Below the pieces are notes generated by a model. The model saw only the letters and a list, made by a program, of their open reading frames with translations, ran no database searches and was not told the origin of the DNA. The position numbers and the translations under genes were made by a program. 64,000 nt of DNA from CBDAUN01 sp965200645 (GTDB lineage Bacteria > Pseudomonadota > Gammaproteobacteria > Arenicellales > JAJDZL01), in assembly GCA_965200645.1 (NCBI GenBank), contig CBDAUN010000003.1, positions 620,001 through 684,000 of the forward strand, given 5' to 3'. Below are positions 62,911-64,000 of the stretch, one piece after another. Numbering within the stretch: position 1 is the stretch's first letter; each line of letters begins with the position of its first letter.

Positions 62911-64000
62911 ATGAAACTACAAGAAGTTATTAACGAACTATTGCGACAGCCCAACCATATTAAAGGCCAGAAATTTGAACACCTACTGGTCAAAGTGCTT
63001 CCAAAAATTCCAGATACTGAGATCGAAGAGGCTTGGCGCTATCCCGAAACACCACGCAATGTTTTAACTTCGATTTTTCTTCAAAACGATGGCACAGATA
63101 TTGGAACTGATATTGTCGCGAAAAGAAAGGATGGCGACTATATTGCAATCCAGGCGAAATGTTTCGACACCAAAAACAAGATTTTAAAAAACGACATACA
63201 TAAATTTGCTGCTCATACTGCCTTACTCAATTTGGCTAGTCGCTGGGTTGTGACCACTGGCAGTTGGACAACACCTGTCGAAAAATTAGCTGTTTCAAGC
63301 AATCTGCAAATTATCAATGTGTTAGCTGAATGGGGTGATTTGAACATTGACAATTTAGATGAGCAAGTCAAACCTCATGAATTAGACTCTCTGCAGCGAC
63401 AGGCTTTTGATGACTGTGTTTCAGGATTCAAACGTCAAGATCGTGGTCAACTCATCATGGCGTGCGGAACTGGTAAGACTCTGGTTTCACAGCGAATTGC
63501 GGAAGAAATTGTGCCCGATGGCGGATTGGTCATTTATGCTACTCCTAGCATCGGACTTACCGCACAAAGTCGACGAGAGTGGTTGCGTGAAGCTAAACGT
63601 CCCATCACCACTGTAGTTGTTTGTTCAGATACCGCTGCAGGTCGGGGGGGGGTACAGGGCACATTAGTGAGATAACTGCTCCTGTAACCACAGATCCAGC
63701 ACAAATCGCTGAGCACGCAAATCGCTCACATTTTGTCAGTAAAGACACACCCCAGAATAACTTAGAGAACGGGTATGTGGTGGTATTCACCACTTATCAA
63801 TCGTTGGATAAAGTATGTGCTGCCCAGTCGCTTTCCACCCCCCCCCTCAAGAATTTACCTGCCGCTGACCTGGTTGTTGCCGATGAGGCACATCGTACAA
63901 CCGGCGCATATTTCGATAAGAACCTTAAAGACAAACTATTTCAGTTGGTTCACCATAAGTTAAAGGCGCATAAACGACTTTATCAAACGGCGACTCCAAG
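62911..64000 (+). CDS. Restriction helicase, N-terminal part, Type ISP-like, out of frame at G9 tract, cut by window edge
   Basis: Predicted large defence enzyme. Residues 20-125 form an Mrr-like nuclease domain with Asp67 in GTDIGTDIVA and Gln81-Ala-Lys83. A superfamily 2 helicase follows with Walker A ACGTGKT (184-190). The first frame stops at 63675 just after a run of nine G. The next frame continues the helicase without a break as GTGHISEITAPVTTDPAQIA, FTTYQSLDKV, the DEAH box VVADEAHRTTG and motif III YQTATPR at the window end. One added or two removed G bases restore one protein. Nuclease-helicase order fits Type ISP restriction-modification enzymes, which add a methylase further on; a stand-alone helicase is possible. 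Confidence 0.82.
63644..63652 (+). repeat. G9 homopolymer tract inside the helicase gene
   Basis: Nine consecutive G within the coding region, at the exact point where the frame breaks (AAG-R-GG before, GTGHIS after). Seven or ten G would join the two frames. Runs like this slip during replication and act as on/off switches in restriction genes of other bacteria. Confidence 0.85.
63838..63846 (+). repeat. C9 homopolymer tract inside the helicase gene
   Basis: Nine consecutive C, coding Thr-Pro-Pro-Leu in the downstream helicase frame, 185 bases after the G9 tract. At this length the frame is kept (LSTPPLKNLPAADLVV). It is a second place where slippage could switch the gene off. Confidence 0.85.

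Noticed and set aside
1..64000. CRISPR arrays, rRNA and tRNA genes
   Set aside because: I looked for regularly spaced repeats and for conserved rRNA/tRNA segments on both strands and saw none; the only repeats are the two element copies and short tandem or homopolymer runs.

Overview
The window is a stretch of chromosome from a gammaproteobacterium, apparently uncultured and moderately AT-rich by eye. The evidence is gene order. The block rpsB-tsf-pyrH-frr-uppS-cdsA-dxr-rseP-bamA-skp-lpxD-fabZ-lpxA-lpxB-rnhB-dnaE, the divergent map-glnD-dapD, the block rpsF-rpsR-rplI-dnaB-alr, the ssb-MFS-uvrA group and ftsK-lolA-rarA-serS all match the usual order in that class. No rRNA, tRNA or CRISPR array was seen.

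Layout. 1-17.5 kb (- strand): translation, isoprenoid/phospholipid precursor, outer-membrane assembly and lipid A genes, ending in a dnaE cut by the left edge. bamA in this block carries two frameshifts. 17.9-22.2 kb (+): map, glnD, dapD. 22.2-27.1 kb (-): alr, dnaB, L9, S18, S6 and a crotonase. 27.2-31.7 kb (-): an S9 peptidase, a DUF192 protein, and an aminotransferase/oxidoreductase pair that could make UDP-GlcNAc3N for lipid A. 31.8-37.6 kb: TerB-like gene, ssb, MFS transporter, uvrA with a candidate LexA box. 37.7-48.4 kb (+): the pyruvate dehydrogenase genes aceE and aceF-lpd, separated by seven unrelated genes (acetyltransferase, crotonase, membrane hydroxylase, small membrane protein, a PanB-like protein with altered metal ligands, DUF6166, PhyH oxygenase). 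48.4-54.4 kb (-): serS, rarA, lolA, ftsK. 54.9-58.9 kb (+): a YdcSTUV-type putrescine/spermidine ABC transporter with a hairpin after the binding-protein gene.

From 58.9 kb the character changes to an accessory region. It has two diverged copies of a terminal-inverted-repeat element (about 1.0 kb and 0.55 kb). The longer copy holds a decayed transposase and the shorter is an internally deleted, MITE-like derivative. Between them lies an Rpn-family nuclease/transposase gene with a short tandem repeat in its tail. After the second copy comes the start of a large restriction helicase, most like the N-terminal half of a Type ISP enzyme. It contains a G9 tract that throws it out of frame and a C9 tract 185 bases later. 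This locus is the best candidate for an unusual switchable defence system.

Other recurring themes: three ribosomal proteins (S2, S6, L9) carry long acidic C-terminal tails, and two ribosomal operons have recognisable leader structures. The three frameshifts seen (two in bamA, one in the helicase) can all be explained by a single missing base, so sequencing or assembly error must be excluded before any is read as biology.
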